Part shown: one piece after another, positions 8,892 to 18,196 of the stretch
Layout of the letters: every line of letters begins with the position of its first letter
Numbering within the stretch: the first letter of the stretch is position 1
Notes under the pieces: model-generated
Told to the model about the DNA's origin: nothing
Seen by the model: only the letters and a program-made list of their open reading frames with translations
Databases searched by the model: none
Assembly (NCBI RefSeq): GCF_000292525.1
Contig: NZ_AEYF01000055.1
Span: 206,271-270,270, forward strand
Length of the DNA stretch: 64,000 nucleotides
Direction: 5' to 3'
DNA from: Rhizobium sp. CCGE 510
GTDB lineage: Bacteria > Pseudomonadota > Alphaproteobacteria > Rhizobiales > Rhizobiaceae
Translations under genes and position numbers: made by a program

Positions 8892-9794
8892 GTGAGCAAC
8901 CCTGCAAAATCCATTCGCATCGGCACCATGGTCAGCGGCAATAAGGGCGATACCGCCCAGCGCATCGGCGAGATCGCCGACATGGGCTTCGAAAGCTTCG
9001 AACCCTTCTTCTGGCAGACGACCAAAGGCCAGGACCTTTCCGAGCTCGGCAAGCGCTGCCTCGATACGATCGGTGACCGCGACATCACCATCTCGACGCT
9101 CGGCATGTTCGGCAATCCGCTGGAAGAGACAGCAATCGACTTGGAGACGCTGCAGGGCTGGAAAGACTGCATCGACAATGCCCATCATTTCGGCGCATCT
9201 TGCGTTGCCGGCTTCACCGGCCGCATCCGCGGCAAACCGCTGACCGACAGCCTGGCTCGCTACAAGCAGATCTGGAGCGAGCTCGCCAAACGGGCGGCCG
9301 ACAAAGGCATCAAGATCGCCTTCGAGAATTGCGCCATGGACGGCAACTGGGCAAGCGGCGACTGGAACATCGCCCACAATCCCGATGCCTGGGAACTGAT
9401 GTTCAACGAGACGCCGGACGACAATATCGGGCTGGAATGGGAACCGTGCCATCAGATGGTCTATCTGATCGACCCGTTGCCGCAGATCCGCAAATGGGCG
9501 CACAAGTTCTTCCACGTCCACGGCAAGGACGCGACCATCCGCTGGGAGGTCATCAAGGAACACGGAATCTTCGGCAAGGAGAAATTCGTCTTCATGCGCA
9601 CGCCGGGCTTCGGCGACAGCAACTGGACCGACATCATTTCCGAGCTGCGCCTGGCCGGCTGGTCCGGTTCGATCGATATCGAAGGCTGGCACGACCCGGT
9701 CTATCGCGACGCGCTTGAAATGACCGGTCAGGTCTATGCGCTGAACCACCTCAAGCATGCCCGGGGCGGCGAATTCGTCGTCGACCCGGTCTGA
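8892..9794 (+). CDS. Sugar phosphate isomerase/epimerase family protein (xylose isomerase-like TIM barrel)
   Basis: 300 residues with a GTG start, 11 nt after the previous stop. AP-endonuclease-2-like TIM barrel. Candidate metal ligands appear in the usual order: Glu in IAFENCAMDG, Glu/His in EWEPCHQ, HVHGKD, and the final Glu in IDIEGWHDP. Such proteins interconvert ketoses or aldoses or act on inositol-derived ketoses; beside a Gfo/Idh/MocA dehydrogenase this pairing is typical of inositol or rare-sugar pathways. Co-transcribed with its neighbours. Confidence 0.87.
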   Translation: MSNPAKSIRIGTMVSGNKGDTAQRIGEIADMGFESFEPFFWQTTKGQDLSELGKRCLDTIGDRDITISTLGMFGNPLEETAIDLETLQGWKDCIDNAHHFGASCVAGFTGRIRGKPLTDSLARYKQIWSELAKRAADKGIKIAFENCAMDGNWASGDWNIAHNPDAWELMFNETPDDNIGLEWEPCHQMVYLIDPLPQIRKWAHKFFHVHGKDATIRWEVIKEHGIFGKEKFVFMRTPGFGDSNWTDIISELRLAGWSGSIDIEGWHDPVYRDALEMTGQVYALNHLKHARGGEFVVDPV

Positions 9795-9805
9795 TGATAT
9801 CGTTG

Positions 9806-9826
9806 CCGGCAAGGAGGAATTGCCGG
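9806..9826 (+). promoter_or_regulatory. Intercistronic hairpin before the binding-protein gene
   Basis: CCGGCAA (9806-9812) pairs with TTGCCGG (9820-9826) around a 7-nt loop, 30 nt before the binding-protein start. It may protect or process the downstream transcript, which must be made in excess over its neighbours. Confidence 0.45.
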
Positions 9827-9856
9827 AAACGGGGATAACCACAAAGGAGGAGAACC

Positions 9857-11089
9857 ATGGCTATCCGTAAATATGCAATTCTCGGCGCTCTGGCGCTTGC
9901 AGGCGTCTCGCTGTTTGGCCTTTCGGCCAAGGCAGAGGACGTCACCCTGACGCTCTGGTCGCTGGATAAGGACACCCAGCCGGCGCCGAACCTCGTCAAG
10001 GAGTTCAACGCCCAGAACAACGGCATCAAGATCGAGTATCGGCTGATCCAGTTCGACGACGTCGTCACCGAGGCGATGCGCGCCTACGCCACCGGCCAGG
10101 CACCCGATATCATCGCCGTCGATAATCCGGAGCATGCGCTGTTCTCGTCGCGCGGCGCCTTCCTCGACCTTACCGACATGATCGCCAAGTCGACCGTCAT
10201 CAAGCCGGATAATTATTTCCCCGGACCGCTGAAATCGGTGGAATGGGACGGCAAGTATTTCGGCGTGCCGAAGGCGACCAACACGATCGCGCTCTACTAC
10301 AACAAGGACATGTTCAAGGCCAAGGGCCTCGACCCGAACAAGCCGCCGCAGACCTGGGATGAACTGGTCGAGGATGCGCGCAAGCTGACGGACCCCGCCA
10401 AGAACGTCTATGGTCTGGCCTTCTCGGCCAAGGCCAATGAGGAGGGCACCTTCCAGTTCCTTCCCTGGGCTCAGATGGGCGGCGGCAGCTATGAGCACAT
10501 CAATGCCGACGGCGCGGTGAAGGCGCTCGGGATCTGGAAGACGATCATGGACGAGAAGCTCGCTTCTCCCGATACGTTGACACGCGGCCAGTGGGATTCG
10601 ACCGGTACTTTCAACTCAGGCAATGCGGCAATGGTGATCTCGGGTCCCTGGGAACTCGACCGCATGACGCAGGAAGCGAAATTCGACTGGGGCGTCACCT
10701 TGCTTCCGGTTCCAAAGGAAGGGGCTGAACGTTCATCGGCCATGGGCGATTTCAACTGGGCGATCTTTGCCACCAGCAAGCATCCGGCCGAAGCCTTCAA
10801 GGCGCTCGAATATTTCGCCTCGCAGGACGACAAGATGTTCAAGAATTTCGGCCAGCTTCCGGCCCGTTCCGACATCTCGATCCCCGAGACCGGCCAGCCG
10901 CTGAAGGATGCCGCCCTCAAGGTGTTCCTCGAACAGCTGAAATACGCCAAGCCGCGCGGCCCGCATCCGCAATGGCCGAAGATCTCCAAGGCGATCCAGG
11001 ACGCCATCCAGGCGGCGCTGACCGGCCAGATGAGCCCGAAGGACGCACTCGACCAGGCAGCCGACAAGATCAAGGCGGTACTTGGGTGA
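9857..11089 (+). CDS. Sugar ABC transporter substrate-binding protein (family 1, MalE-like)
   Basis: 410 residues with a Sec signal peptide (cleavage near SAKA-ED, residues 21-24) and the extracellular solute-binding protein family 1 fold: VTLTLWSLDKDTQPAP at the mature N-terminus, then PDIIAVDNPEH and a MVISGPWELDRM segment typical of this family. AAAGGAGGAG lies just before the ATG. It delivers the sugar to the MalF/MalG-like permeases encoded next. A strong hairpin at 11190-11210 separates it from those permeases, as in the malE-malF arrangement of other bacteria. Confidence 0.92.
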   Translation: MAIRKYAILGALALAGVSLFGLSAKAEDVTLTLWSLDKDTQPAPNLVKEFNAQNNGIKIEYRLIQFDDVVTEAMRAYATGQAPDIIAVDNPEHALFSSRGAFLDLTDMIAKSTVIKPDNYFPGPLKSVEWDGKYFGVPKATNTIALYYNKDMFKAKGLDPNKPPQTWDELVEDARKLTDPAKNVYGLAFSAKANEEGTFQFLPWAQMGGGSYEHINADGAVKALGIWKTIMDEKLASPDTLTRGQWDSTGTFNSGNAAMVISGPWELDRMTQEAKFDWGVTLLPVPKEGAERSSAMGDFNWAIFATSKHPAEAFKALEYFASQDDKMFKNFGQLPARSDISIPETGQPLKDAALKVFLEQLKYAKPRGPHPQWPKISKAIQDAIQAALTGQMSPKDALDQAADKIKAVLG

Positions 11090-11189
11090 GGAACGGTTCG
11101 GCGCAGCCGAAGCAATCGATCCAGTAAATCGATTGCAGTGACGAACGCCCGGAGCGAAAGCGCAGGGCCGGGGGCGCCGCTGGCTCCCC

Positions 11190-11210
11190 CTTCTCCCCAG
11201 CGGGGAGAAG
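11190..11210 (+). repeat. Perfect intercistronic hairpin, rhizobial repeat type
   Basis: A 9-bp perfect stem (11190-11198 with 11202-11210) around the loop AGC, C/G-rich with the arms CTTCTCCCC and GGGGAGAAG. It lies between the binding-protein stop and the first permease. Such elements are frequent between rhizobial genes. Here it would stabilise the upstream mRNA or reduce read-through, keeping binding protein above permease. Confidence 0.7.
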
Positions 11211-11311
11211 AGAATTCACCGATGGCACATGCCATCCAACTCTTTCCTCCCGGCAGGGGCCGTCTTCCGCATCATGCGCCAGGCGGCCCCGTTCGGAACA
11301 TCGGAGGACGC

Positions 11312-12214
11312 ATGAAGAGTATCCTGATGAGCGTCAGGGACGGCCGCGGTTTCGATATCGTGCTCGTCGCTTTCCCGCTCGGCTTTCTGTTCCTGATGGC
11401 GGGACTGCCGCTCATCTACAATGTGGTGATGAGTTTCCAGGAGGTCGACATGTTCAGCCTCGGGACCTTCTCGCGTCCTTTCGTCGGCTTCAAGAATTAT
11501 ACCGAACTCTTCGCGCAGCCGGAAACGCTGCCGATCCTCTATAACACCGTCATCTTCGTCACCGGCTCCATTGCCGGGCAATTCCTGATCGGCTTCGGCC
11601 TGGCGCTGTTCTTCTGGGTCAATTTTCCCGGCGCCTCGTGGATGCGCGGCCTGTTCCTCGTCTCCTGGGTGATGCCCGGTCTCGTCGTCGGCGCCATCTG
11701 GAATTGGATTCTCTCTGGTGATTTCGGCGTGCTGAATTTCATTCTCAAGGAAAGCGGCATTATCTCCAGCAATATTTTCTGGCGCTCGGACCCGCATTAT
11801 TCGCTTTATGCAGTGATCATCGCCAATGTCTGGCTCGGCACCTCGTTCAACATGATCCTGCTTTCTGTCGGCCTTGCCGGCATTCCCGCCGATCTTTACG
11901 AAGCGGCCGAACTCGACGGCGCCAATGTCTGGCAGCGCTTCTGGACGATCACGCTGCCGATGATGCGCTCAACCATCGGCGCCATCATCTCGCTCGGCCT
12001 GATCTTCACCCTGCAGCAGTTCGATCTCTTTGCCGCGATCACCTCGGGCGGGCCGAACAATTCGTCGAACGTGACGCAATACTGGGCCTGGGATCTCTCC
12101 TTCCGGCAATACGACTTCGCCAAGGGCGCGACGATCTCCGTCATCATGATCGTCTTCGTCATGTTCGCGTCCGTCGTCTACGTCCGGTCCACACGCCACG
12201 AGGTGCGCGGATGA
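11312..12214 (+). CDS. Sugar ABC transporter permease (MalF/UgpA-like)
   Basis: 300 residues from the ATG at 11312, preceded by GGAGG at 11303-11307; an open frame reaches 11138 but passes through the hairpin repeat. Six membrane segments are apparent, the first at about residues 15-40 (VLVAFPLGFLFLMAGLPLIY). The EAA loop that docks the ATPase reads EAAELDGANVWQRFWTITLP (about residues 205-225). The stop overlaps the next permease start by 4 nt. Forms a heterodimeric channel with that permease. Confidence 0.92.
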   Translation: MKSILMSVRDGRGFDIVLVAFPLGFLFLMAGLPLIYNVVMSFQEVDMFSLGTFSRPFVGFKNYTELFAQPETLPILYNTVIFVTGSIAGQFLIGFGLALFFWVNFPGASWMRGLFLVSWVMPGLVVGAIWNWILSGDFGVLNFILKESGIISSNIFWRSDPHYSLYAVIIANVWLGTSFNMILLSVGLAGIPADLYEAAELDGANVWQRFWTITLPMMRSTIGAIISLGLIFTLQQFDLFAAITSGGPNNSSNVTQYWAWDLSFRQYDFAKGATISVIMIVFVMFASVVYVRSTRHEVRG

Positions 12215-13038
12215 TTACGACGAACCGCGACCGCCTGATGCTGGCGATATCGATCGTCATGGCGGCGATCTATCTCTTTCCCCTCTACTGGATGTACATC
12301 ACCGCGCTGAAAAGCGGCTCGGAGATGTTTGCGACGCCGCCGAGCTTCTGGCCGGCAGTACCCCAATGGGGCACCTACGCCACTGTCTGGGAAAGCCGCG
12401 ACATGGGCCGCTATCTCTGGAACTCGTTGGTCATCGCTCTCGGCTCCATGGCGCTCATCGCGCTGCTGGGGGTCGGTTGCGCCTATGTGCTCGCCAGATA
12501 CCGCAATGTCTGGGTGGACATCGGTCTGTTCCTGATCCTGATGCTGCAGGTCCTGCCTGCCTCGCTGATGATCACGCCGATCTTCGTCGGCTTCTCGCAG
12601 ATCGGCATGCTGTCCTATCCGCGGCTCGCCGTCATCATCGCGGTCGCGGCCAAGAGCATGCCCTTCTTCGTCATCCTGGTTCGCGCCACCTTCATGAGCG
12701 TTCCCCAGGAACTGGAGGAGGCGGCCCTCGTCGATGGCAATTCGCGCGTCGGCGCCTTTTTCAACATCGTGCTGCCGCTCGCCCGCAACGGCATTCTGGT
12801 CAGCGCCATCCTGATCTTCATGCAGGCCTTTGGCGAATTCGTCTATTCGAAATCGATGATCCAGGCGGTCGACCTTCAACCGGCAAGCGTCGGCCTCAAT
12901 TCCTTCATGGGGCCGAACACCAACGAGTGGAACAACATCATGGCCTACGCCACGATGTATGTGACGCCGATCCTTGCCATCTTCGTTCTCTTGCAGCGCC
13001 GCATCGTATCCGGCCTCACCTCTGGAGCCCTCAAATGA
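12211..13038 (+). CDS. Sugar ABC transporter permease (MalG/UgpE-like)
   Basis: 275 residues, overlapping its neighbours by 4 nt on both sides, so translationally coupled. Six predicted membrane spans; the EAA loop reads EEAALVDGNSRVGAFFNIVL followed by PLARNG (about residues 170-195), as in the CUT1 MalG branch. Partner of the permease at 11312-12214. Confidence 0.92.
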   Translation: MITTNRDRLMLAISIVMAAIYLFPLYWMYITALKSGSEMFATPPSFWPAVPQWGTYATVWESRDMGRYLWNSLVIALGSMALIALLGVGCAYVLARYRNVWVDIGLFLILMLQVLPASLMITPIFVGFSQIGMLSYPRLAVIIAVAAKSMPFFVILVRATFMSVPQELEEAALVDGNSRVGAFFNIVLPLARNGILVSAILIFMQAFGEFVYSKSMIQAVDLQPASVGLNSFMGPNTNEWNNIMAYATMYVTPILAIFVLLQRRIVSGLTSGALK

Positions 13039-14105
13039 CCACGCAGATCGAGCTCAGAGGCGTCAATAAATATTACGGCGCCTTCCACGCCCTGAAGAAC
13101 ATCGACCTGTCGATTGCCAAGGGAACTTTCGTCGCGCTCGTCGGCCCTTCGGGCTGCGGCAAGTCCACGCTGCTGCGCTCGCTCGCCGGCCTCGAAAGCA
13201 TCTCGACCGGCGACTTGAGGATCGCCGGCGAGTTGATGAACGGCGTGCCCCCACGCAAGCGCGATGTCGCCATGGTGTTTCAGTCTTATGCGCTTTATCC
13301 GCATATGACGGTGGAAGAGAACCTGACCTATAGCCTGCGCATCCGCGGCATTGCCAAGGCCGAGGCCAAGAAAGCGGCCGAGGACGTGGCGGCAACAACC
13401 GGTCTGTCGCATCTGCTGAAGCGCTATCCCCGCGAACTTTCCGGCGGCCAGCGCCAGCGCGTCGCCATGAGCCGCGCCATCATCCGCCATCCGAAGGCCT
13501 TCCTGTTCGACGAGCCGTTGTCCAATCTCGATGCGGCGCTGCGCGTCCACATGCGCAAGGAAATCCGATCGCTGCACGACCGGCTGAACGCAACCTTCGT
13601 CTACGTCACGCACGATCAGGTCGAAGCGATGACGATGGCCGACCATGTGGTGGTGATGCGTGACGGCATCATCGAACAGCAAGGCGCGCCGCTGGACCTC
13701 TACGACCGGCCGCTGAACCGGTTCGTCGCCGGCTTCATCGGCTCACCGGCCATGAATTTCATTCCGGCGATCGGCGCCGAAGACGGCAACAGCTTGATCC
13801 TGGATTTCGGCGCTGTGAAGCAGACGCTTGCGATCACCCGCGCCATCGAGCCGGGGCGCAAACTCGTCGCCGGCATCCGGCCGGAACATATCGGCGTCGT
13901 CGAGCCCGGGCATGGCAGTTTCGATGTGCCGATCGCCTTCGTCGAATCGACCGGATCGTCGACCTTCATCGTCGCGGAGACCCAGCCGGAACTGACGATC
14001 GTCGAGACGCGCCGCGACAGGGTGAAAACAGGAGATAGGATCGGGCTTTCGATCGATCCGGCCCAGATCCATCTCTTCGATGCATCGACGGACCACGTCA
14101 TATAA
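13035..14105 (+). CDS. Sugar ABC transporter ATP-binding protein (MalK/UgpC/MsmK-like)
   Basis: 356 residues from the ATG at 13035, which overlaps the permease stop (ATGA). One NBD: Walker A GPSGCGKST (about residue 36), signature LSGGQRQRVAMSRA (about 135), Walker B FLFDEPLSNLD, H-loop THDQVEAM. Residues 240-356 form the TOBE/OB regulatory domain of the CUT1 class, with GIRPEHIG. This completes a MalEFGK importer. The operon then ends at a large hairpin (14159-14197). Confidence 0.94.
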   Translation: MTTQIELRGVNKYYGAFHALKNIDLSIAKGTFVALVGPSGCGKSTLLRSLAGLESISTGDLRIAGELMNGVPPRKRDVAMVFQSYALYPHMTVEENLTYSLRIRGIAKAEAKKAAEDVAATTGLSHLLKRYPRELSGGQRQRVAMSRAIIRHPKAFLFDEPLSNLDAALRVHMRKEIRSLHDRLNATFVYVTHDQVEAMTMADHVVVMRDGIIEQQGAPLDLYDRPLNRFVAGFIGSPAMNFIPAIGAEDGNSLILDFGAVKQTLAITRAIEPGRKLVAGIRPEHIGVVEPGHGSFDVPIAFVESTGSSTFIVAETQPELTIVETRRDRVKTGDRIGLSIDPAQIHLFDASTDHVI

Positions 14106-14158
14106 AGGCAGCCACGCAGCCTGCTGGTTCGGATTTGTCATAAATCGAACGTGGGCGA

Positions 14159-14197
14159 CAGCCTCGGGCAGGGTCTCGGACAGACCGCCCGAGGCTG
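14159..14197 (+). terminator. Branched hairpin after the CUT1 importer operon
   Basis: An 11-bp perfect outer stem (14159-14169 with 14187-14197) encloses an inner GGTCT/AGACC stem (14072-14076 of the same ten-thousand block offset by 100, that is 14172-14176 with 14182-14186). There is no following U tract, so termination may be Rho-assisted, or the hairpin may protect the 3' end. Confidence 0.55.
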
Positions 14198-14290
14198 GCT
14201 GCGCCACAAGCGCGTCCCGACGAACGTCTGAGCCGTCCGATCGAGCTCCGATCGGTTTATAGAAAAACACATCCCGCAGATTCATCGCTG

Positions 14291-14347
14291 TTGACAAAGA
14301 CAAGCAATCGATATTGTCTTGTAAAGCGCTTTACTAAACCGCTTTAC
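14291..14347 (+). promoter_or_regulatory. Promoter and LacI-type operators before the second LacI-led operon
   Basis: A consensus -35 TTGACA lies at 14291-14296, with a weak -10 (TATTGT region) about 16 nt later. The perfect palindrome GTAAAGCGCTTTAC occupies 14321-14334 and a related half-matched copy (TAAACCGCTTTAC) follows at 14335-14347, directly before the regulator gene. Two abutting operators just downstream of the start site suggest autoregulation of the LacI protein and its operon. Confidence 0.72.
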
Positions 14348-14361
14348 AATAGGTCCAGCCA

Positions 14362-15384
14362 ATGGCCAAGGGAACGACACCAAGCTTGAAGGACGTTGCG
14401 GCCGCCGCCGGCGTGTCGGTCACGACCGTGTCGCGTTTCGTCAACGGCAGCCTCGATCTTCCCTTCCAGACCAAGAAGCGCATCGAAGATGCGATCAAGA
14501 CGCTGAACTACCGGCCGAACCCGCATGCGCGCCGGCTGAGCCGGGGGCGCTCGGACACGATCGGTCTGGTCGTGCCCGATATCGCCAACCCTTTCTTCGC
14601 GACCCTCGTCGCCGCCGTCGAACAGGCGGCCGATGAAAAGAAGCTCGCCGTCTCGCTGCATGCCACGCTCAACCGGCCAGGGCGCGAGATCGAATATCTG
14701 CAGCTGATCGAGCGCAATCACGTCGACGGCCTGATCTTCGTCACCAATCACCCCGACGACGGCGCGCTTGCCACGCTGATCAACGGCACCGGCAAGGTCA
14801 TCATCGTCGATGAGGACATTCCCGATTCGAAGGCGCCGAAGCTGTTCTGCGACAACGAGCAGGGCGGTTATCTCGCCGGCCGGCACCTGGCCGAGCAGGG
14901 CCATCGGCATGTGCTGTTCATCGGCGGCGACGAGCGTATGATCAGCGCCCGCAGACGTTATGACGGCCTGCTGAAGGCACTTAAGGAACGGCATGGCGAA
15001 ATGGCCAGGGCCGATCGCTACGCCGGCGAATATACCATCGAATACGGCCGTGCAGCCGCGCTGGAATATCTCTCGGGAGACCGAAACGCGACGGCGATCT
15101 TCGCCAGCTCCGACGAGATCGCCATCGGCCTGGTCGAGGTCTTCAGAAGCCGGGGCGTCTCGATCCCTGCTGACATCTCGGTCATCGGCTTCGACGATGT
15201 CGGTCCGCTTCATCTTTTTGCACCGCCGCTGACCGCCATCCGTCAGCCGGTGCGTCAGATCGGAAGGCGGTCGCTGGAGCTGCTTCTGGAAACCAATTGG
15301 CACGAGTGGAAACCATCCGCTTCGGAGGAGCTGGTGCCTGTCGAAATCGTGGTACGGAACTCCGTTGCGCCGCCCGCGAAATAA
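14362..15384 (+). CDS. LacI-family transcriptional regulator
   Basis: 340 residues. HTH at residues 8-30 (SLKDVAAAAGVSVTTVSRFV), hinge with NPHARRLSRG, then an effector domain starting TIGLVVPDIANPFFATL and containing the IASSDEIAIG and SVIGFDDVG segments of the family. First gene of the operon; the transporter binding protein follows after 35 nt. Tandem palindromes at 14321-14347 in its own leader are its likely binding sites, so it should repress itself and the operon until a substrate-derived inducer binds. Confidence 0.93.
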   Translation: MAKGTTPSLKDVAAAAGVSVTTVSRFVNGSLDLPFQTKKRIEDAIKTLNYRPNPHARRLSRGRSDTIGLVVPDIANPFFATLVAAVEQAADEKKLAVSLHATLNRPGREIEYLQLIERNHVDGLIFVTNHPDDGALATLINGTGKVIIVDEDIPDSKAPKLFCDNEQGGYLAGRHLAEQGHRHVLFIGGDERMISARRRYDGLLKALKERHGEMARADRYAGEYTIEYGRAAALEYLSGDRNATAIFASSDEIAIGLVEVFRSRGVSIPADISVIGFDDVGPLHLFAPPLTAIRQPVRQIGRRSLELLLETNWHEWKPSASEELVPVEIVVRNSVAPPAK

Positions 15385-15419
15385 GAAAAGCAACGTCAAA
15401 ACCAAAAGAGGATGAGAAC

Positions 15420-16373
15420 ATGACACTGAATTTGACAAGACGAACGATGATCGCAGCCGCCGGCTTCACCGCGTTGACCTTCATTGGCCTGTCCGGCGCC
15501 CAGGCACAGGAAAAGAAGACCGTCGCACTGGTGCAGATCAATCAGCAGGCGCTTTTCTTCAACCAGATGAATGCGGGCGCCCAGAAGGCGGCCGACGCCG
15601 CCGGCGTCAAACTGGTGATCTTCAACGCCAACAACGAGACGACCGCGCAGAACAGCGCGATCGAAACCTACGTCCAGGAAAAGGTCTCCGGTCTTGCCGT
15701 CGTGGCGATCGACGTCAACGGCATCATGCCGGCCGTCAAGCAGGCGGCCGACGCCGGCATTCCTGTCGTTGCCATCGACGCCATTCTGCCGGAAGGGCCG
15801 CAGAAGGCGCAGATCGGCGTCGACAATGCGGCGGCTGGTGCCGACATGGGCAAATACTTTCTCGACTACGTCAAGGCGAACATGGGCGGCAAAGCCAAGC
15901 TCGGCGTCGTCGGCGCACTGAACTCGTTCATCCAGAACATCCGCCAAGACGGCTTTGAGAAGACCCTGAAAGGCGTCGACGGCATCGAGATGGCTGGCGT
16001 CGTCGATGGGCAGAACATCCAGGACAACGCCCTTGCGGCGGCTGAGAACCTGATTACCGCCAATCCTGACCTGACGGCGATCTACGCCACTGGCGAGCCG
16101 GCGCTGATGGGGGCGATCGCCGCTGTCCAGAGCCAAGGAAAGCAGGACAAGATCAAGGTATTCGGCTGGGATCTGACTGCCGAAGCCATTGCCGGCATCG
16201 ATGCCGGCTTCGTCGTCGCCGTCGTCCAGCAGGATCCGGCCGCGATGGGCGGTGCCGCCGTCGACGCGCTGGTGAAGGCCTCGGCCGGCGAGGCCGTCAC
16301 GAAGACGATCTCGGTGCCGATTACCATCGTGACCAAGGAGAATGTCGAACCGTACCGGGCCGTCTTCAAATGA
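15420..16373 (+). CDS. Sugar ABC transporter substrate-binding protein (RbsB-like)
   Basis: 317 residues from the ATG at 15420, preceded by AGAGGATGAG; the frame stays open into the regulator gene but that extension has no signal sequence. Signal peptide residues 1-25 with cleavage near AQA-QE; its TRRTM stretch leaves open Tat export. Mature protein starts KKTVALVQINQQALFFNQM as in ribose/xylose-binding proteins (Peripla_BP_4). Part of an RbsBAC-type system with the next two genes; its stop overlaps the ATPase start by 4 nt. Confidence 0.92.
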   Translation: MTLNLTRRTMIAAAGFTALTFIGLSGAQAQEKKTVALVQINQQALFFNQMNAGAQKAADAAGVKLVIFNANNETTAQNSAIETYVQEKVSGLAVVAIDVNGIMPAVKQAADAGIPVVAIDAILPEGPQKAQIGVDNAAAGADMGKYFLDYVKANMGGKAKLGVVGALNSFIQNIRQDGFEKTLKGVDGIEMAGVVDGQNIQDNALAAAENLITANPDLTAIYATGEPALMGAIAAVQSQGKQDKIKVFGWDLTAEAIAGIDAGFVVAVVQQDPAAMGGAAVDALVKASAGEAVTKTISVPITIVTKENVEPYRAVFK

Positions 16374-17191
16374 TCGAAAGCGGACAGCATCATCTCGCTG
16401 CCGCCGGTTCCGGAGGGGTCGCGCCCTCCGGAATCGGAACATCCGGCGGCACCCGATCCGACCCGCGCATCTCGCTGCGCGGTATCCGCAAGTCCTTCGG
16501 CTCACATCAGGCGCTGCGCGGCGTCGACCTCGATATCTTCCCCGGTGAATGCCTGGGCCTCGTCGGCGATAACGCCGCCGGAAAGTCGACACTGACGAAA
16601 ATCATCTCAGGAACCTATATTCCCGATGCCGGCACGATCACCATGGAAGGCGAGGAGGTTCGCTTCTCCGGCCCCGCGGATGCGCGCGGTCGGAACATCG
16701 AAATGGTGTTCCAGGATCTCAGCCTTTGCGATCACATCGATGTCGTCGGCAATCTCTTCCTCGGCCGCGAACTCAGCCGCGGGCCGTTTCTCGATACCCG
16801 GACGATGCTGTCCGAAGCCCGCAAGATGCTGGATTCGCTGGAGATCCGCATACCCAGGCTGACGGGCAAGGTCGCTCAGCTCTCCGGCGGGCAGCGTCAG
16901 GCGATCGCCATTGCGCGCGCGGCCTCCTTTAAGCCGAAGGTGCTGATCATGGATGAGCCGACATCGGCGCTTGCCGTCGCGGAGGTCGAGGCGGTGCTAT
17001 CGCTGATCAACCGCGTCAAGGCAAACGGGGTCTCGGTGATCCTCATCACCCACCGGCTCCAGGATCTCTTCCGGGTCTGCGACCGCATCGCGGTGATGTA
17101 TGAGGGCACGAAGGTGGCCGAGCGGCAGATCGGCAGCACCAACCTCGAGGATCTCGTCCATTTGATCGTCGGTGAAGGAGCCAGGCAATGA
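16370..17191 (+). CDS. Sugar ABC transporter ATP-binding protein, single NBD (FrcA-like)
   Basis: 273 residues with only one NBD, unlike the tandem RbsA type: Walker A GDNAAGKST (about residue 66), Q-loop EMVFQDL, signature LSGGQRQAIAIARA (about 168), Walker B VLIMDEPTSAL, H-loop LITHRL. Single-NBD ATPases occur in FrcBCA-type fructose/ribose importers of rhizobia, where a homodimer is used. The first 30 residues are a Gly/Ser/Ala-rich extension without known function; a later start is possible but no better codon is evident. Confidence 0.9.
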   Translation: MIESGQHHLAAAGSGGVAPSGIGTSGGTRSDPRISLRGIRKSFGSHQALRGVDLDIFPGECLGLVGDNAAGKSTLTKIISGTYIPDAGTITMEGEEVRFSGPADARGRNIEMVFQDLSLCDHIDVVGNLFLGRELSRGPFLDTRTMLSEARKMLDSLEIRIPRLTGKVAQLSGGQRQAIAIARAASFKPKVLIMDEPTSALAVAEVEAVLSLINRVKANGVSVILITHRLQDLFRVCDRIAVMYEGTKVAERQIGSTNLEDLVHLIVGEGARQ

Positions 17192-18192
17192 CGGCTTACA
17201 CGGAACGCGGCCGCGGCTCGCGTGCGGCCGATTTCTTCGGCGAACATGCGCAGGTGCTGTCGATCGCCATCTTCTTCCTGGCCTGCATGATCTTCTTCTC
17301 GATCGGCAGCGAGACCTTCTTCACACTCGGCAACATCCTGAATGTCGTCCGACAGGCCGCCCCCATCCTGATCGTCGCCATCGCCATGACCTTTGTCATC
17401 ATCACCGGCGGTATCGATCTCTCCGTCGGCTCGCAGGTCGCGCTCGTCAATGCGGTTGCGGCAATCGTCATGGCGATGGGAATTCCCTGGCCGACCGTGG
17501 TCATCGGCATGCTGGTGCTCGGCGCCTTCATGGGACTGGTCCAGGGCTGGTTCGTCGCCTATCAGGGCATTCCGGCCTTCATCGTCACGCTTGCCGGCCT
17601 CTCGATCCTGCGCGGCCTGGCGCTCTATCTGACCCAGGGTTATTCCATCCCGATCAAGGATGCGCCTGGTTTCTTCGCGCTCGGCCGCAGTGAAATTTTC
17701 GGATTCCCGATCCCGGCGGTCATCGCCATCGTCATTGCCGCGCTCGGCTATGTGATTATCACAGCGACGAAATATGGCCGGCAAGTCGTGGCGGTTGGTT
17801 CCAACATGGAAGCGGCACGGCGTGTCGGCATGCCCGCCAAATGGATCATCGCCTCGGTCTACATCATCTCCGGTATCGCCTGCGCGGTCGCCGGCCTGCT
17901 GATTGCCGCTCGGCTCGGCTCCGGTTCGTCCAATGCCGCCGTCGGTTTCGAGCTGCAGGTGATTGCAGCCGTCGTTCTCGGCGGAACGTCGTTGATGGGC
18001 GGGCGCGGCACCATCCTCGGCACGGTGCTCGGCACGCTGACCATCGCCGTCATCGGCAACGGCCTGATCCTGATGCACATATCGCCGTTCTTCACCCAGA
18101 TCGTCACCGGCGCCATCATTCTCGTCGCCATCTGGCTGAACACCCGCATCTTCACCGTCAATTTCCGTTTCGGAATGGGCAGGAAAGGATGA
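17188..18192 (+). CDS. Sugar ABC transporter permease (RbsC/FrcC-like)
   Basis: 334 residues of the BPD_transp_2 family with eight to ten hydrophobic spans. Family marks: MTFVIITGGIDLSVGSQVAL (about residues 65-85), the GNMEAARR-like VGSNMEAARRVG (about 195), and VLGGTSLMGGRGTILGTVLG (about 265-285). Starts within the ATPase stop (4-nt overlap). Completes the importer. Confidence 0.93.
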   Translation: MTAYTERGRGSRAADFFGEHAQVLSIAIFFLACMIFFSIGSETFFTLGNILNVVRQAAPILIVAIAMTFVIITGGIDLSVGSQVALVNAVAAIVMAMGIPWPTVVIGMLVLGAFMGLVQGWFVAYQGIPAFIVTLAGLSILRGLALYLTQGYSIPIKDAPGFFALGRSEIFGFPIPAVIAIVIAALGYVIITATKYGRQVVAVGSNMEAARRVGMPAKWIIASVYIISGIACAVAGLLIAARLGSGSSNAAVGFELQVIAAVVLGGTSLMGGRGTILGTVLGTLTIAVIGNGLILMHISPFFTQIVTGAIILVAIWLNTRIFTVNFRFGMGRKG

Positions 18193-18196
18193 GGCG

